From Salinivirgaceae bacterium (GTDB lineage Bacteria; Bacteroidota; Bacteroidia; Bacteroidales; SZUA-534): DNA of 52,610 bases. Position numbers and translations under genes: made by a program. The notes under the pieces were generated by a model. It saw only the letters and a list, made by a program, of their open reading frames with translations. It was not told where the DNA came from and did no database searches. Shown here one piece after another: positions 1-9,007 of the stretch. How positions within the stretch are numbered: position 1 is the stretch's first letter; each line of letters opens with the position of its first letter. Location of the stretch: contig JAFYYA010000106.1 of NCBI GenBank assembly GCA_017557785.1, positions 1 through 52,610 of the forward strand, given 5' to 3'.

Positions 1-889
1 CACCCCAGCCGCCCCAGCCGCCCCAACCTCCGTTGTTGCCGCCATTGTTATTATTGGTGGTGGTATCTGGGTCAACAACCCAAACAGTTTCAGTTGTAAT
101 GGCCTTACCTTGTTTGTCGCGATTAACCCAGCGCAGTGTTTTGCCAAAAATATAAGACTTGGTCGTTGGTTGCGCAGGCAACATATTGTCGTTGAAGGTG
201 ATGGCACGAATAATTGTAGTCGTATCAACTGTTATCGGGCCGGTGTACTGCTTCGAATTTTTAGTTGGGACAGTGCAATCAAGTGTATAATATATTGGTG
301 AATTGCCGTCAGCTTCTAATGTAATTGTAACTGCTGCGGTTTTCACACCGCCTTCAGGTGATATTCTAACTTGCGGTGTTTCGGCTGTTGCGAAAGCTTT
401 AGTGGTGTTTGCCGCACCAGGTGTTGGTTCTGCGAAAAACACCCAACTGCCATCTCCATCGGGACTCAGTCCGCGGCTGGCATCATTGGGCACGGCAAGC
501 GTGTCGGTCTGATGAACAATATTTCCTGCAGCATCGCTAAGATAAAACGCTTCACCATCCGACGAAATGTTGAAATTTGTGTGCAGGAATTTGCCATCGG
601 CCACTTCAGTCAGATTCTTGCTCGATGCAAAAACTTGAAGATAACCGCCAGCCTTAATTGTTACTGCCGGGAACGTCCATTTTGCAAGATTGTCGGCCTT
701 GTCCGACAGATGCCATCCACCAAGATTGACATCAGCTGATGACGTGTTCAGCAACTCAATCCAGTCGTTGCTGTCGCCATACTCATCTAAAAATGATGTT
801 GAGTTTGCGCAATATTCGTTGATTACAATTTGCGCGTTGGCTGCCATTGCTGTCATAACCGACAAGGCGAGTAATTGAATTTTTTTCAT
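1..889 (-). CDS. Secreted lamin-tail / CotH-type protein, N-terminal part (runs off left edge)
   Basis: The first 296 codons of a gene whose 3' end lies outside the window. The ATG at 889 opens a signal peptide (MKKIQLLALSVMTAMAANAQ) followed by a lamin-tail domain (IVINEY... DWIEL... NTSSADVNL... GWHLSD... KWTFP), then a chitobiase C-terminal-like segment (SPIYYTLDCTVPT ... GPITVDTTTIIRA). The remainder before the edge is a linker that becomes Asn/Gly/Trp-rich (NNNNGGNNGGWGGWGGWG). Over about 250 residues it is closely similar to the complete neighbour at 1056-4253, so the pair is a tandem duplication. By analogy a CotH kinase-like domain and a T9SS tail would lie further left, but that is inference. 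It should be exported to the cell surface or medium. No catalytic part is visible here. Confidence 0.85.
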   Translation of the reverse strand, partial: MKKIQLLALSVMTAMAANAQIVINEYCANSTSFLDEYGDSNDWIELLNTSSADVNLGGWHLSDKADNLAKWTFPAVTIKAGGYLQVFASSKNLTEVADGKFLHTNFNISSDGEAFYLSDAAGNIVHQTDTLAVPNDASRGLSPDGDGSWVFFAEPTPGAANTTKAFATAETPQVRISPEGGVKTAAVTITLEADGNSPIYYTLDCTVPTKNSKQYTGPITVDTTTIIRAITFNDNMLPAQPTTKSYIFGKTLRWVNRDKQGKAITTETVWVVDPDTTTNNNNGGNNGGWGGWGGWG

Positions 890-913
890 TATTACGTAGT
901 TTTCAAAAACGCG

Positions 914-921
914 CAAATGTA
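914..921 (-). promoter_or_regulatory. Promoter -7 element of the left-edge CotH-type gene
   Basis: The minus strand reads TACATTTG here, matching the Bacteroidota -7 consensus TAnnTTTG, 25 nt before the ATG at 889. A CTTG lies 18 nt upstream as a plausible -33 box. The paralogue at 4253 has the same TACATTTG, so the duplication may have carried the promoter with it. Confidence 0.55.
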
Positions 922-987
922 GCACTTAAATAAAACGGGCAAGGCTTTTTTGTCGGCGAAATGTACGTCGCTGTCGGCTAAATAACA

Positions 988-1031
988 CAAAAAAAGCATC
1001 AGCAGTCAGCCATTCCGCCAACTGCCGATGC
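988..1031 (-). terminator. Rho-independent terminator of the CotH gene
   Basis: On the minus strand GCATCGGCAGT (1021-1031) pairs with ACTGCTGATGC (996-1006), with one mismatch, and is followed by a run of T (A's at 988-995 on the plus strand). It lies just after the stop codon at 1056. Confidence 0.8.
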
Positions 1032-1055
1032 CCATAAAAGTATAAATCACATTTA

Positions 1056-4000
1056 TTATTGCTTGATAATCCGCACATTAATAGGCGCCTGCCAATCAAT
1101 ATTGATTCGTGCGACATACAAACCAGACGTACAGTTTCCAATAAAACGGCTAATGTCGATTTGCTGGCGACCTTGTACAAACCATTCATCACATATTTGT
1201 GCCACACAAGTACCAAATGCGTTGAACAATTCAACCCGCACGTTGGCATCGGTGTTTTGCATCCACACAATCGAAGCTTCGCTGCTCACCGGATTCGGAT
1301 AGCAAACAGCCGACACATTGGCCATTTGCGCTTCGGTGATGTCCACATAAATCTTCTCTTCAGAACCAAAATCGCTTAACGATGGACTGAATGTACCATT
1401 CTGCGCGCCTGGTGTACCATGCATATCGCTGGCTTTCCACAATTTATAATTTGCGTTATCGGAAAATGGGTCAGTAAGAGCCAATGTCATACCATTGCCA
1501 TTGGCGTCACCCCATGATTTTGCATACTCAATCTGGTCAATCAGATTGTTCTCGGAATCAAATAATTGAATTTTGTCTTCTTTGCCAAGTCCGAATTCGA
1601 AATCGCCAACAAAATTCGTTACATTAGGATTGTGCTTAACCAACTTGTTTAGATTTGAGCAGACTACCAGATAGCCGAAAGGCTCGATGGCCGTGCCTGC
1701 AGGAAAGGTGAAGGCGTGGGCTGGGTCATTGCTTAGCAGTTTCCATCCTGTCAGATTGATTGCTGCCGCCGTTGTATTATAAAGTTCAATCCAGTCTTTG
1801 GTATCGAAATCGTCAGCCGATTTGTAGTTTATCTCATTTATAACCACGCTGTTAAATGCTGAATTGCCATCTAGTTCGAAAACAGCATTGATTTTGGCAT
1901 TGTTACCCAATGTGAGAGCGATGCCGGCACAAGTGCTTATGATTGTATTATCGTTGCTATTTTCCCAGCGCACAAATTTATAGCCAGGGCGTGCCACTGC
2001 ACGCAACTTCACCGGAACATTCGTGAAATAACTGCCTTCCCATGGAAACTTTTTCAGTGTCAGCGAATTGAGTTCGATATAACCAGCTTTGCTGTCGCTA
2101 TTGTCGAGTGTAAGCACAACATCATCGCCCACTTCGAAATGCTTGCGCAGATGTTTACGCATATTTTTTGGACGGCTTTGAGCGAAAGTTTTCATTCTGT
2201 CACCATTGTCACCACCACCCCAAAGATTGGAATGATAATACATCTCATCTTTTATGTTATTATACAGACTGTCAATCAGTTTATCGATATTTGTTGGAAG
2301 AAATTCGTGGTTCATTCGGTCTGCAAATCGGTTGACAAATTCGTTGCGGAACGTTGTGTTTTTCACCATATTACGCAGCATAACATTCGACCATGTATCG
2401 CCGTTTTTGCCTTTTTCAGTCAGACATTTTGCCAGCTTGTCGTATGATGGTGTATCTTCGTTTCTGCCCCAAATATTATACGACTGGTCAGTGTCGTAAA
2501 GCATCCAGCGCCAGCGGCCACCATTTTTCTTTGATTTCCACATCTTCACGTTGTTATGCGGCCAATCATCGTTGCCACCATAAATTTCTGATACAAGATA
2601 CTCAATATACTCATCCACATCTATTTGCGCAGCCACCTTCTGATAGTTGTCGTCATCGGTCAAATCGTGTGACTGGATGAAATCCATCATCGAATTGTAA
2701 TCGGTCAAATCTCCTTCCGAAGCTGTCATACCATCGCCTTTCCCAGCCAAAATGTCAACCTTGTCGTGGTCTACGTGTGGATAGTGGTTCTCAACGTAAT
2801 ATTCGTTCAGCTTTTCACGAATATTCAAAATGCCCCAATACTCACCATTCAAATACACAACGGCAGGTTGATATGCTTGAATATCAATATTATTATTTGC
2901 AACGAGATGTGTAATCATTGCATCGCGGAAGTGTGTTGAATTGCAATCGTTGCCCGAATCACGCAGCACGAACGATTTAAACCGTGTAATGTCGAGCTCG
3001 TCGAACAGTTTTGCGTCAAAATACTTCTTCCCATATTCGCTGCGTGCGTGTAGTGCAAATGATTTCTGGTAATTGCTGCGACTCCACGCACCCGCAATCT
3101 TAAATCCAGCATCCTGATCGAGCCGTTTTGAGCCATCAGTCCAGTAAAATTCTACGTGCACGGGACGTTCCCATTCTTGATGGAAATTGGCACCATAATA
3201 TGGTTCTTCGTTTTCATAATTGGGACCAGCCACATAAATACCTGTATTATAATCCCACAGATTGGCAGGTTCGGTTGTAAGTGAAAAAACTGGCAAATTG
3301 AACGATGATGGATGTATTTGAACATAATGTGGGTTATAAACCACTATTGAATCAAAAAAATATTCACTATAATCACCACCGTTTATATAAATCTCATAAA
3401 CCATATTTGTGTCCACTCCGGGCTTTAGGTATTGCTCTATTACAGTATCATATACCTTACCAGTCCGAAAATTGCGGTCCAATATATGCAACCTGTTCGG
3501 GAAGATGTAAGTCTGTGTCGAAGGCTGGCCGGGCATCAAACCGGCGTTGAAAGTGGTGGCACGGATGACCGTTGTCGAGTCAACCGTGATTGGACCGGTG
3601 TAGAGCAACGACTTATCAGTCGGTTCGGTGCAGTCAAGCGTATAATATATAGGTGTGTTGCCGTCGGTTGAGAGCGTCACGGTCAGCGCTGATTTTTGCA
3701 GGCCGCCCTCAGGCGAGAATTTCACGCTTGTGGTTGCCGATGAAGCAAAGGCTTTTGTGGTGTTGGCTGCCCCAGGCGTCGGCTCGGCAAAGAATGCCCA
3801 ATTTCCCGTGCCATCGGGACTCAAACCGCGGCTGGCGTTACACGGGACTGCTACAGAGTCGGCTTGATGCACAATTTCGCCGGCAGCGTTTGACAGCAAA
3901 ATGCTTTCACCATCCGATGAGATGTTGAAATTAGTGTGCAGATACTTTCCGTCGGCTACAGTGGTACGGTCCTTGCCCGATGCCATAATCAGCAGATAGC

Positions 4001-4253
4001 CGCTGGCTGGAATCTTCACTGAAGGAAATGTCCATTTTGCAGGATTCTCGGCGTTGTCCGACAGGTGCCAGTCTTTCAAATCGACTTCGGCTGACGATGA
4101 GTTGAAAAGTTCAATCCAGTCCGATTCTTCCTTGTCATCGTCTAAAAATGTGGATGTTGACGAACTGTATTCGTTAATCACAATTTGTGCGTTGGTGTTA
4201 GCACAAAAAAACAATGTTGCAGCGATGGCCGCGTAAAATTTTAGTTGTTTCAT
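1056..4253 (-). CDS. Secreted CotH kinase-like protein with two lamin-tail domains and a T9SS sorting tail
   Basis: A protein of 1065 residues. The ATG at 4253 is preferred over the longer frame because a signal peptide follows directly (MKQLKFYAAIAATLFFCANTNAQ). Domains in order: lamin-tail 1 (about 23-150), chitobiase C-terminal-like (about 175-245), CotH (about 300-680), an InlB/Bacteroides-repeat-like segment (PGYKFVRWEN, about 765-800), lamin-tail 2 (about 800-920), and a Por-type C-terminal sorting tail (CYPNPVSSEAS ... GLYVARI, about 985-1065). CotH landmarks are NGEYWGILNIREKLN near 468 and MLYDTDQSYNIW near 588, the region that carries metal-binding acidic residues in CotH kinases. 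Inference: it is exported, then delivered through the type IX system. CotH relatives phosphorylate protein in spore coats, but the substrate of Bacteroidota members is unknown. It is a paralogue of the gene at 1-889, with its own promoter and terminator. Confidence 0.9.
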   Translation of the reverse strand: MKQLKFYAAIAATLFFCANTNAQIVINEYSSSTSTFLDDDKEESDWIELFNSSSAEVDLKDWHLSDNAENPAKWTFPSVKIPASGYLLIMASGKDRTTVADGKYLHTNFNISSDGESILLSNAAGEIVHQADSVAVPCNASRGLSPDGTGNWAFFAEPTPGAANTTKAFASSATTSVKFSPEGGLQKSALTVTLSTDGNTPIYYTLDCTEPTDKSLLYTGPITVDSTTVIRATTFNAGLMPGQPSTQTYIFPNRLHILDRNFRTGKVYDTVIEQYLKPGVDTNMVYEIYINGGDYSEYFFDSIVVYNPHYVQIHPSSFNLPVFSLTTEPANLWDYNTGIYVAGPNYENEEPYYGANFHQEWERPVHVEFYWTDGSKRLDQDAGFKIAGAWSRSNYQKSFALHARSEYGKKYFDAKLFDELDITRFKSFVLRDSGNDCNSTHFRDAMITHLVANNNIDIQAYQPAVVYLNGEYWGILNIREKLNEYYVENHYPHVDHDKVDILAGKGDGMTASEGDLTDYNSMMDFIQSHDLTDDDNYQKVAAQIDVDEYIEYLVSEIYGGNDDWPHNNVKMWKSKKNGGRWRWMLYDTDQSYNIWGRNEDTPSYDKLAKCLTEKGKNGDTWSNVMLRNMVKNTTFRNEFVNRFADRMNHEFLPTNIDKLIDSLYNNIKDEMYYHSNLWGGGDNGDRMKTFAQSRPKNMRKHLRKHFEVGDDVVLTLDNSDSKAGYIELNSLTLKKFPWEGSYFTNVPVKLRAVARPGYKFVRWENSNDNTIISTCAGIALTLGNNAKINAVFELDGNSAFNSVVINEINYKSADDFDTKDWIELYNTTAAAINLTGWKLLSNDPAHAFTFPAGTAIEPFGYLVVCSNLNKLVKHNPNVTNFVGDFEFGLGKEDKIQLFDSENNLIDQIEYAKSWGDANGNGMTLALTDPFSDNANYKLWKASDMHGTPGAQNGTFSPSLSDFGSEEKIYVDITEAQMANVSAVCYPNPVSSEASIVWMQNTDANVRVELFNAFGTCVAQICDEWFVQGRQQIDISRFIGNCTSGLYVARINIDWQAPINVRIIKQ

Positions 4254-4280
4254 AATATTAGTTGTTTGTTGTTTAGCATC

Positions 4281-4288
4281 CAAATGTA
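4281..4288 (-). promoter_or_regulatory. Promoter -7 element of the CotH gene
   Basis: The minus strand reads TACATTTG, fitting TAnnTTTG, 28 nt before the ATG at 4253. A TTTG lies 17 nt upstream, slightly closer than the usual 19. The leader between promoter and start contains AACAACAAACAAC. Confidence 0.6.
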
Positions 4289-4440
4289 GCAAAAAAAGGA
4301 TTCAACAAAAGATTGCATTTGCTAAATACACATAATTGACGCGAGCAAAACAGAAATATTACAACCGTTCTGCACATTTTTTCAAAAAAACATGGAATCT
4401 ATTCCCAAAACAAAGGGAACTATCTGGAAGAGCAGAATTC

Positions 4441-5082
4441 TTACGCCTTATCTCTATTGATGTGGCGGCGCAACTTCTTCATGTTGTTCAAGAAAGTTTT
4501 GCGAACAATCGGGTCTTGCGCCCACTGCGGATATTTGGCGGGCTGAGTCGATTGTGTGGTGAAGTTCACGCTGATGGTGTTTTCGCTAACAGGCACAATT
4601 TCCCAGCGTGCGCTGAATGTATCGAGTCGCTCAATGTTTTTCTTTTTCGGAATCAGATCAGTCTGTTGATCGATGCTGACAATGATGCGCTCGCCCCGCC
4701 GCGATACTGTGTATTTCGACACAAAATCTTGCTTGCCGACAGGCCAGGGTGCGTCCATTAGAGTATAAACGAACCATTCGTTGTTGTTCAGACGGCTCAC
4801 AATGTGGCAGTCTTCAACATTACTCATCCATAAGTCGGTTTTCTTGGGGTCGGTGATGATTGAAAGCAAATCTTCAGGTTTGCAGTTCAGCACCATTTTG
4901 CCCTGACGTTCACGAGCGCGGTTCTTCTCAACTGATATCCAACGCTCAAACACTTTAATATCAGTGTCTTCGGTCACGAGCACCCAATCGGCGTCTTTGT
5001 CCGCATCGCTTGCAAAAGAAATGTTGGCTTGTAGTAACAGGCTGACTGATAAGAATATCCCTAAAAAAATGCGTTTTGTCAT
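4441..5082 (-). CDS. Exported START/SRPBCC-fold protein
   Basis: A protein of 213 residues. The start at 5082 (MTKRIFLGIFLSVSLLLQA) is chosen over upstream ATGs at 5088 and 5091 because it gives a clean signal peptide and lies 27 nt after a consensus -7 box, the spacing seen at other genes here. The mature part resembles the START lipid-binding fold: WVLVTEDTDIKVFERW, a DLLSIITDPKKTDLWM segment, a VYTLMDAPWPVGKQDFV core and a C-terminal helix. Homologues in Gram-negative bacteria are called START-domain or cyclase/dehydrase-like proteins. The ligand is unknown. It would act in the periplasm. It is monocistronic, divergent from the PASTA gene. Confidence 0.8.
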   Translation of the reverse strand: MTKRIFLGIFLSVSLLLQANISFASDADKDADWVLVTEDTDIKVFERWISVEKNRARERQGKMVLNCKPEDLLSIITDPKKTDLWMSNVEDCHIVSRLNNNEWFVYTLMDAPWPVGKQDFVSKYTVSRRGERIIVSIDQQTDLIPKKKNIERLDTFSARWEIVPVSENTISVNFTTQSTQPAKYPQWAQDPIVRKTFLNNMKKLRRHINRDKA

Positions 5083-5108
5083 CTTCATCATTCTGCGCAA
5101 AAACGCTG

Positions 5109-5139
5109 CAAATTTAATAAGTTATCGGCAGATTGCAAA
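5109..5139 (-). promoter_or_regulatory. Consensus Bacteroidota promoter of the START-like gene
   Basis: The minus strand reads TTTG (5136-5139), a 19-nt spacer, then TAAATTTG (5109-5116). This exactly matches TTTG-N19-TAnnTTTG. Transcription would start near 5102-5104. Confidence 0.85.
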
Positions 5140-5237
5140 CTAAAATATTTTGCTTTTATTCAATCTGTTTGCGCAAATTAAGAATACGGGGGACAACCAA
5201 ATTCGCAGATTCGGTATTTAGACGCGCAATATTTATT

Positions 5238-5245
5238 TACTTTTG
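5238..5245 (+). promoter_or_regulatory. Promoter -7 element of the PASTA-rluD operon
   Basis: TACTTTTG fits TAnnTTTG and lies 19 nt before the ATG at 5264. The matching -33 region (TATT) is weak. Confidence 0.55.
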
Positions 5246-5263
5246 CACATCAAAGTGAAAACT

Positions 5264-6091
5264 ATGGATTTAAAGGAAAAACTGAAAGATAGTGCGTTTT
5301 GGAAGCGCAATCTTATCCGCGTTGGCAAGTTTGCCGGATTTTATCTGGTTGTATTCATTGTACTAGCACTTTTCCTGCGCATTTACACTCATCATGGGCA
5401 GACAATCTCGGTGCCCGACTTTAAAGGACTGAAAATGAGCCGTGCGCAGCAGATTGCCAAACATGAGAATTTGCAGTTGCAAATCATCGACTCTACGTTT
5501 ATCGATTATATGCCGAAAGGCTCTATTGTTGATCAGAACCCGCGCCCGGGCACTCACGTGAAGAAAAACCGCACAATTTTCATCACCACCAATGCGTTTA
5601 ACAGAGCAAAGGTTTCGGTGCCGAAGATTGTCGGACTGTCGTACCGCCAGGGCAAGGCCACGCTTGAAATGCACGGCCTGCGTGTCGGACAGTTGATCTA
5701 CCGGCCCGATTTCGCCAAAAACAATATTCTGAAACAAATGTTTGAAGGACAAGAAATTGCGGAAGGAACACTCGTCGACAAGGGCTCGAGCATCGACCTT
5801 GTGCTGGGCGACGGCCACGGCAACAACGCCACACCATTGCCCGACCTGAAGGGAATGACGCAATTTGAAGCCACCAACGAACTGAACAACGCATATCTGA
5901 ACGTGGGCAACGTTGTGATTGAGAACGCCGCAACTGCAGCCGACTCTATGAACGCTCGCGTCTACCGCCAGGAACCAGCTTATTTCGGGTCGGGCGCACG
6001 CGCCACTTTGGGCGGCCGCGTCGACCTTTGGCTGAGGGCTGAATCGCGTACCGAAACCGAAATTGGTGAATCAATCAATCTGGATGAATAG
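5264..6091 (+). CDS. Membrane-anchored PASTA-domain protein
   Basis: A protein of 275 residues starting MDLKEKLKDSAFWKRN; a TTG 21 nt upstream lies within the promoter and is rejected. One membrane segment near 22-42 (FAGFYLVVFIVLALFLRIY) is followed by three PASTA repeats: VPDFKGLKMSRAQQIA, VPKIVGLSYRQGKATL and LPDLKGMTQFEATNEL. Each has the hydrophobic-proline-glycine opening typical of the family. PASTA repeats bind peptidoglycan or muropeptides and are often fused to Ser/Thr kinases or PBPs; here there is no kinase. It is probably an inner-membrane protein with a periplasmic tail. Its stop codon overlaps the next start (ATGAATAG, 6084-6091), indicating translational coupling with the T9SS gene. 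Confidence 0.88.
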   Translation: MDLKEKLKDSAFWKRNLIRVGKFAGFYLVVFIVLALFLRIYTHHGQTISVPDFKGLKMSRAQQIAKHENLQLQIIDSTFIDYMPKGSIVDQNPRPGTHVKKNRTIFITTNAFNRAKVSVPKIVGLSYRQGKATLEMHGLRVGQLIYRPDFAKNNILKQMFEGQEIAEGTLVDKGSSIDLVLGDGHGNNATPLPDLKGMTQFEATNELNNAYLNVGNVVIENAATAADSMNARVYRQEPAYFGSGARATLGGRVDLWLRAESRTETEIGESINLDE

Positions 6092-7928
6092 AATCATTGC
6101 CATAGCCGCGCTCGTTTTGGGCGCAATGCCACTGACAGCGCAAGAGTTTCTGACCGCGCCGGCACTGCCTGTGCGCCAGCAAACTGTCAGGCTGCAAAGC
6201 GTATCTTCGACTTTGCAACTGCCTTTCATCGATGACTTCAACCGCGACAGCAACGCTCCCGACCAACAACTCTGGACCGACCGCGGCGTGTGGATTAACA
6301 ATACGTTCGGCATCAACCCATACTCTGTCGGCGTGGCCACGTTCGATGCCATCGACTCCGACGGGCTGCACTACGAACATGCGTCAAGCACACCGTATCT
6401 GGCTGATTTTCTGACATCACAGCCTATCGACCTTTCAAAAGCCGACAGCACAACAACCTACCTGAGTTTCTACTACCAGCCGCAAGGCAACGGCAACGCT
6501 CCCGAAGCAGGCGACTCGCTTGTGCTGCAAATCACATCGGGCGACGGCGTGTGGACCAACCTTTGGGCAATGGCCGGAAGCGACCTTCCAACATTCCGCA
6601 AAAACGTGCTGCATCTGCAACCAAATCGTCCTGACACACTGGAATTTGCGCTTGTAATGCTGCCCATCAGCAAATCGAAATACTTTACCGATAAGTTCCA
6701 GTTCCGGTTCTTCAACTACGCCAGCCTGGCGGGCAGTTTCAACCCGTCGGCAACCATCAACTGCGACCATTGGAACATCGATTTTGTCTATCTGAACGAT
6801 GGCCGTTCTGCTTCAGACACAGCGTTTTACGACATTGCCATTGTTGAGCCGGCCGCAACCGTGCTGAAAAACTACACGTCAGTGCCATGGTCGCACTACG
6901 AGTCGGCCATCAACACCGAAAACACTCGGCTCAACATCCACATCCGCAACCATTGGGAGCGCACCATGAAGGCCGAAGTCAGAATTCGCATCAAAGACGT
7001 TGACCGCGATGTCTATCTGAAGGACTCAATCACCATGGGTACAGGCAATTACGAAGGTCTTGAAAACAACAATAGGCTCTACACCTACGATGACAACCCG
7101 ATTGTGCACGACAATCGCGAAAGCGCAACTTATCTGTTTGAATGTGAACTTTATACCGATAAAGACGAACTAATTCGCGGCAACAACCGCAGTTACACCT
7201 ACCAGCATTTCGGCAACTACTACGCCTACGACGACGGCACGGCCGAAAACGCCTATGGTGTGGATGCGGCATCGTCGCAGGTGGCTTATCTCTACACACC
7301 CTACAAGGCCGACCAACTCTGCGGTTTGAGCATCTGCTTTCTGCCATCGAACCCTGTTGAGAGCGCCGCCGACAACTTCTTCATCTGCGCATGGGAAAAC
7401 AACAACGGCAAGCCAGGACGCCAGCTGCGCTGCGACGAAGTTGTGCGCCCCGAGTTCAGCGGACGGATGAATGAGTTTATGACATTTGAATTCAGCGAGC
7501 CACTGCCAGTTGAAAAGAGCATTTTTGTGGGCTGGCAGCAGACATCGAAATTGCGTCTGAACGTTGGCTGGGATGTTAACCGCTTCAGCCAGAGCAAGAT
7601 ATTCTACAACACAACGGGCGACTGGCTGCCGACAAGCTTCACCGGCTCGCTTATGCTACGTCCGATTTTCGGCTCAATCACCACCGATATTGCTGAAACA
7701 GAGAGCAATATCAGTCTGTCGGTTTACCCTAACCCTGTCAGCGACTGGCTGACAATCAGTGGTTTAGATGACGACAACTGCCAGTTGGCCATCTGCAACA
7801 CTGTAGGACAGACCATCTTGTGCGCACAAGGAACCCGTGTAAATGTATCAAACTTACAATCAGGAATATATATCGTAAGAATCAATCACAATGGCGGCAC
7901 GTCAGCCTTGAAATTCATCAAAAAATAG
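6084..7928 (+). CDS. Secreted protein with T9SS type A sorting tail
   Basis: A protein of 614 residues. The ATG at 6084 overlaps the upstream stop by 8 nt and opens a signal peptide (MNRIIAIAALVLGAMPLTAQ). The body is a large beta-rich region with many aromatic and Asp/Asn residues (FIDDFNRDSNAPDQQLW, TYLSFYYQPQGNGNAPEAGD) of the kind annotated only as T9SS cargo. No catalytic motif was recognised. The C-terminal 65-70 residues are a Por sorting domain (SVYPNPVSDWLTISGL ... QSGIYIVRI ... KFIKK). It should cross the outer membrane through the type IX system and end on the surface or released. It lies between PASTA and rluD genes in one transcription unit. Confidence 0.85.
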   Translation: MNRIIAIAALVLGAMPLTAQEFLTAPALPVRQQTVRLQSVSSTLQLPFIDDFNRDSNAPDQQLWTDRGVWINNTFGINPYSVGVATFDAIDSDGLHYEHASSTPYLADFLTSQPIDLSKADSTTTYLSFYYQPQGNGNAPEAGDSLVLQITSGDGVWTNLWAMAGSDLPTFRKNVLHLQPNRPDTLEFALVMLPISKSKYFTDKFQFRFFNYASLAGSFNPSATINCDHWNIDFVYLNDGRSASDTAFYDIAIVEPAATVLKNYTSVPWSHYESAINTENTRLNIHIRNHWERTMKAEVRIRIKDVDRDVYLKDSITMGTGNYEGLENNNRLYTYDDNPIVHDNRESATYLFECELYTDKDELIRGNNRSYTYQHFGNYYAYDDGTAENAYGVDAASSQVAYLYTPYKADQLCGLSICFLPSNPVESAADNFFICAWENNNGKPGRQLRCDEVVRPEFSGRMNEFMTFEFSEPLPVEKSIFVGWQQTSKLRLNVGWDVNRFSQSKIFYNTTGDWLPTSFTGSLMLRPIFGSITTDIAETESNISLSVYPNPVSDWLTISGLDDDNCQLAICNTVGQTILCAQGTRVNVSNLQSGIYIVRINHNGGTSALKFIKK

Positions 7929-7933
7929 CAGAA

Positions 7934-9007
7934 ATGACCGACGAGAATTTTGACGATAGCGAAGAAATGACCGATGATTTCGACGAACAGTCTGAAAGCA
8001 GCGAAAATGGTCTTTACGAGCATTTCCGCTTCGAAGTTGACCGCGGACAGGGGATGCTGCGCATCGATAAATTCTTGCAAATGAAACTTGAAAACGCGTC
8101 GCGCACCAAAATTCAGGCTGCCGCCGAAGCGGGTTTCATCATTGTGAATGGGTCGTCGGCAAGGGCCAACTATCGCGTCAAGCCAGGCGATGTGATTCGC
8201 GTGATGCTGTCCTATCCGCAACGCGAGATTGAAATTGTCCCCGAAAATATCCCGTTAGACATTGTGTATGAAGATGATAGCCTAGTGGTTGTGAACAAGC
8301 CCGCAGGAATGGTGGTGCACCCAAGTTACGGACACTACACTGGCACGCTCATCAACGCGCTGGCCTACCGATACAAAGATTTGCCCATTTTCAACGGTTG
8401 CGACGCACGCCCGGGACTTGTCCACCGGATTGACAAAAACACGTCGGGACTTTTGGTTGTGGCAAAAACAGAGCAAGCTAAAGAGCACATTTCCAGACAG
8501 TTCTTCTATCATACATCGCACCGGCGCTATGTGGCACTGGTTTGGGGTGACCTTCGTGACAACGAAGGAACGATTGTGGGAAAAATTGGTCGCAACGTGC
8601 GCAACCGCCAGATAATGGACGTTTTTCCGAGAGACGTGCCGATGGGAAAGCCCGCCGTGACGCATTACCGCGTGCTTGAACGTTTCGGCTACGTGACGCT
8701 GATTGAGTGCCGCCTTGAAACTGGCCGCACACACCAAATCCGTGTTCACATGAAATTCGTCGGGCACCCGCTCTTCAACGACCCTGAATATGGTGGCGGC
8801 GAGATTCTGCGGGGCACAACATTTGCCAAATACAGCCAGTTTGTCGAAAACTGCTTCACTCTGCTGCCCGGTCAGGCACTGCACGCCAAAGAGTTAGGTT
8901 TTGTGCACCCCGTCACCGGCGAACGGATGATGTTCAATTCCGAACTGCCCGAAAACTTCGCCACTCTGATTGACCGCTGGCGGACCTACACAAATTCAAA
9001 AGACTGA
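7934..9007 (+). CDS. rluD: 23S rRNA pseudouridine synthase, RluD family
   Basis: A protein of 357 residues starting MTDENFDDSEEM, 5 nt after the upstream stop; the open frame extends further left, but into the preceding gene. An acidic N-terminus precedes an S4 RNA-binding domain (about 45-100: RIDKFLQMKLENASRTKIQ). The catalytic domain follows with the signature HRIDKNTSGLLVVAKT, whose Asp167 is the expected nucleophile, and GRTHQIRVHMKFVGHPLFND. RluD makes the pseudouridines of helix 69 in 23S rRNA (1911, 1915, 1917 in E. coli numbering). Exact target sites here are inferred from family membership; RluC/RluA-type specificity is less likely given the S4 domain and length. The stop overlaps the next start (TGATG). 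Confidence 0.92.
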   Translation: MTDENFDDSEEMTDDFDEQSESSENGLYEHFRFEVDRGQGMLRIDKFLQMKLENASRTKIQAAAEAGFIIVNGSSARANYRVKPGDVIRVMLSYPQREIEIVPENIPLDIVYEDDSLVVVNKPAGMVVHPSYGHYTGTLINALAYRYKDLPIFNGCDARPGLVHRIDKNTSGLLVVAKTEQAKEHISRQFFYHTSHRRYVALVWGDLRDNEGTIVGKIGRNVRNRQIMDVFPRDVPMGKPAVTHYRVLERFGYVTLIECRLETGRTHQIRVHMKFVGHPLFNDPEYGGGEILRGTTFAKYSQFVENCFTLLPGQALHAKELGFVHPVTGERMMFNSELPENFATLIDRWRTYTNSKD

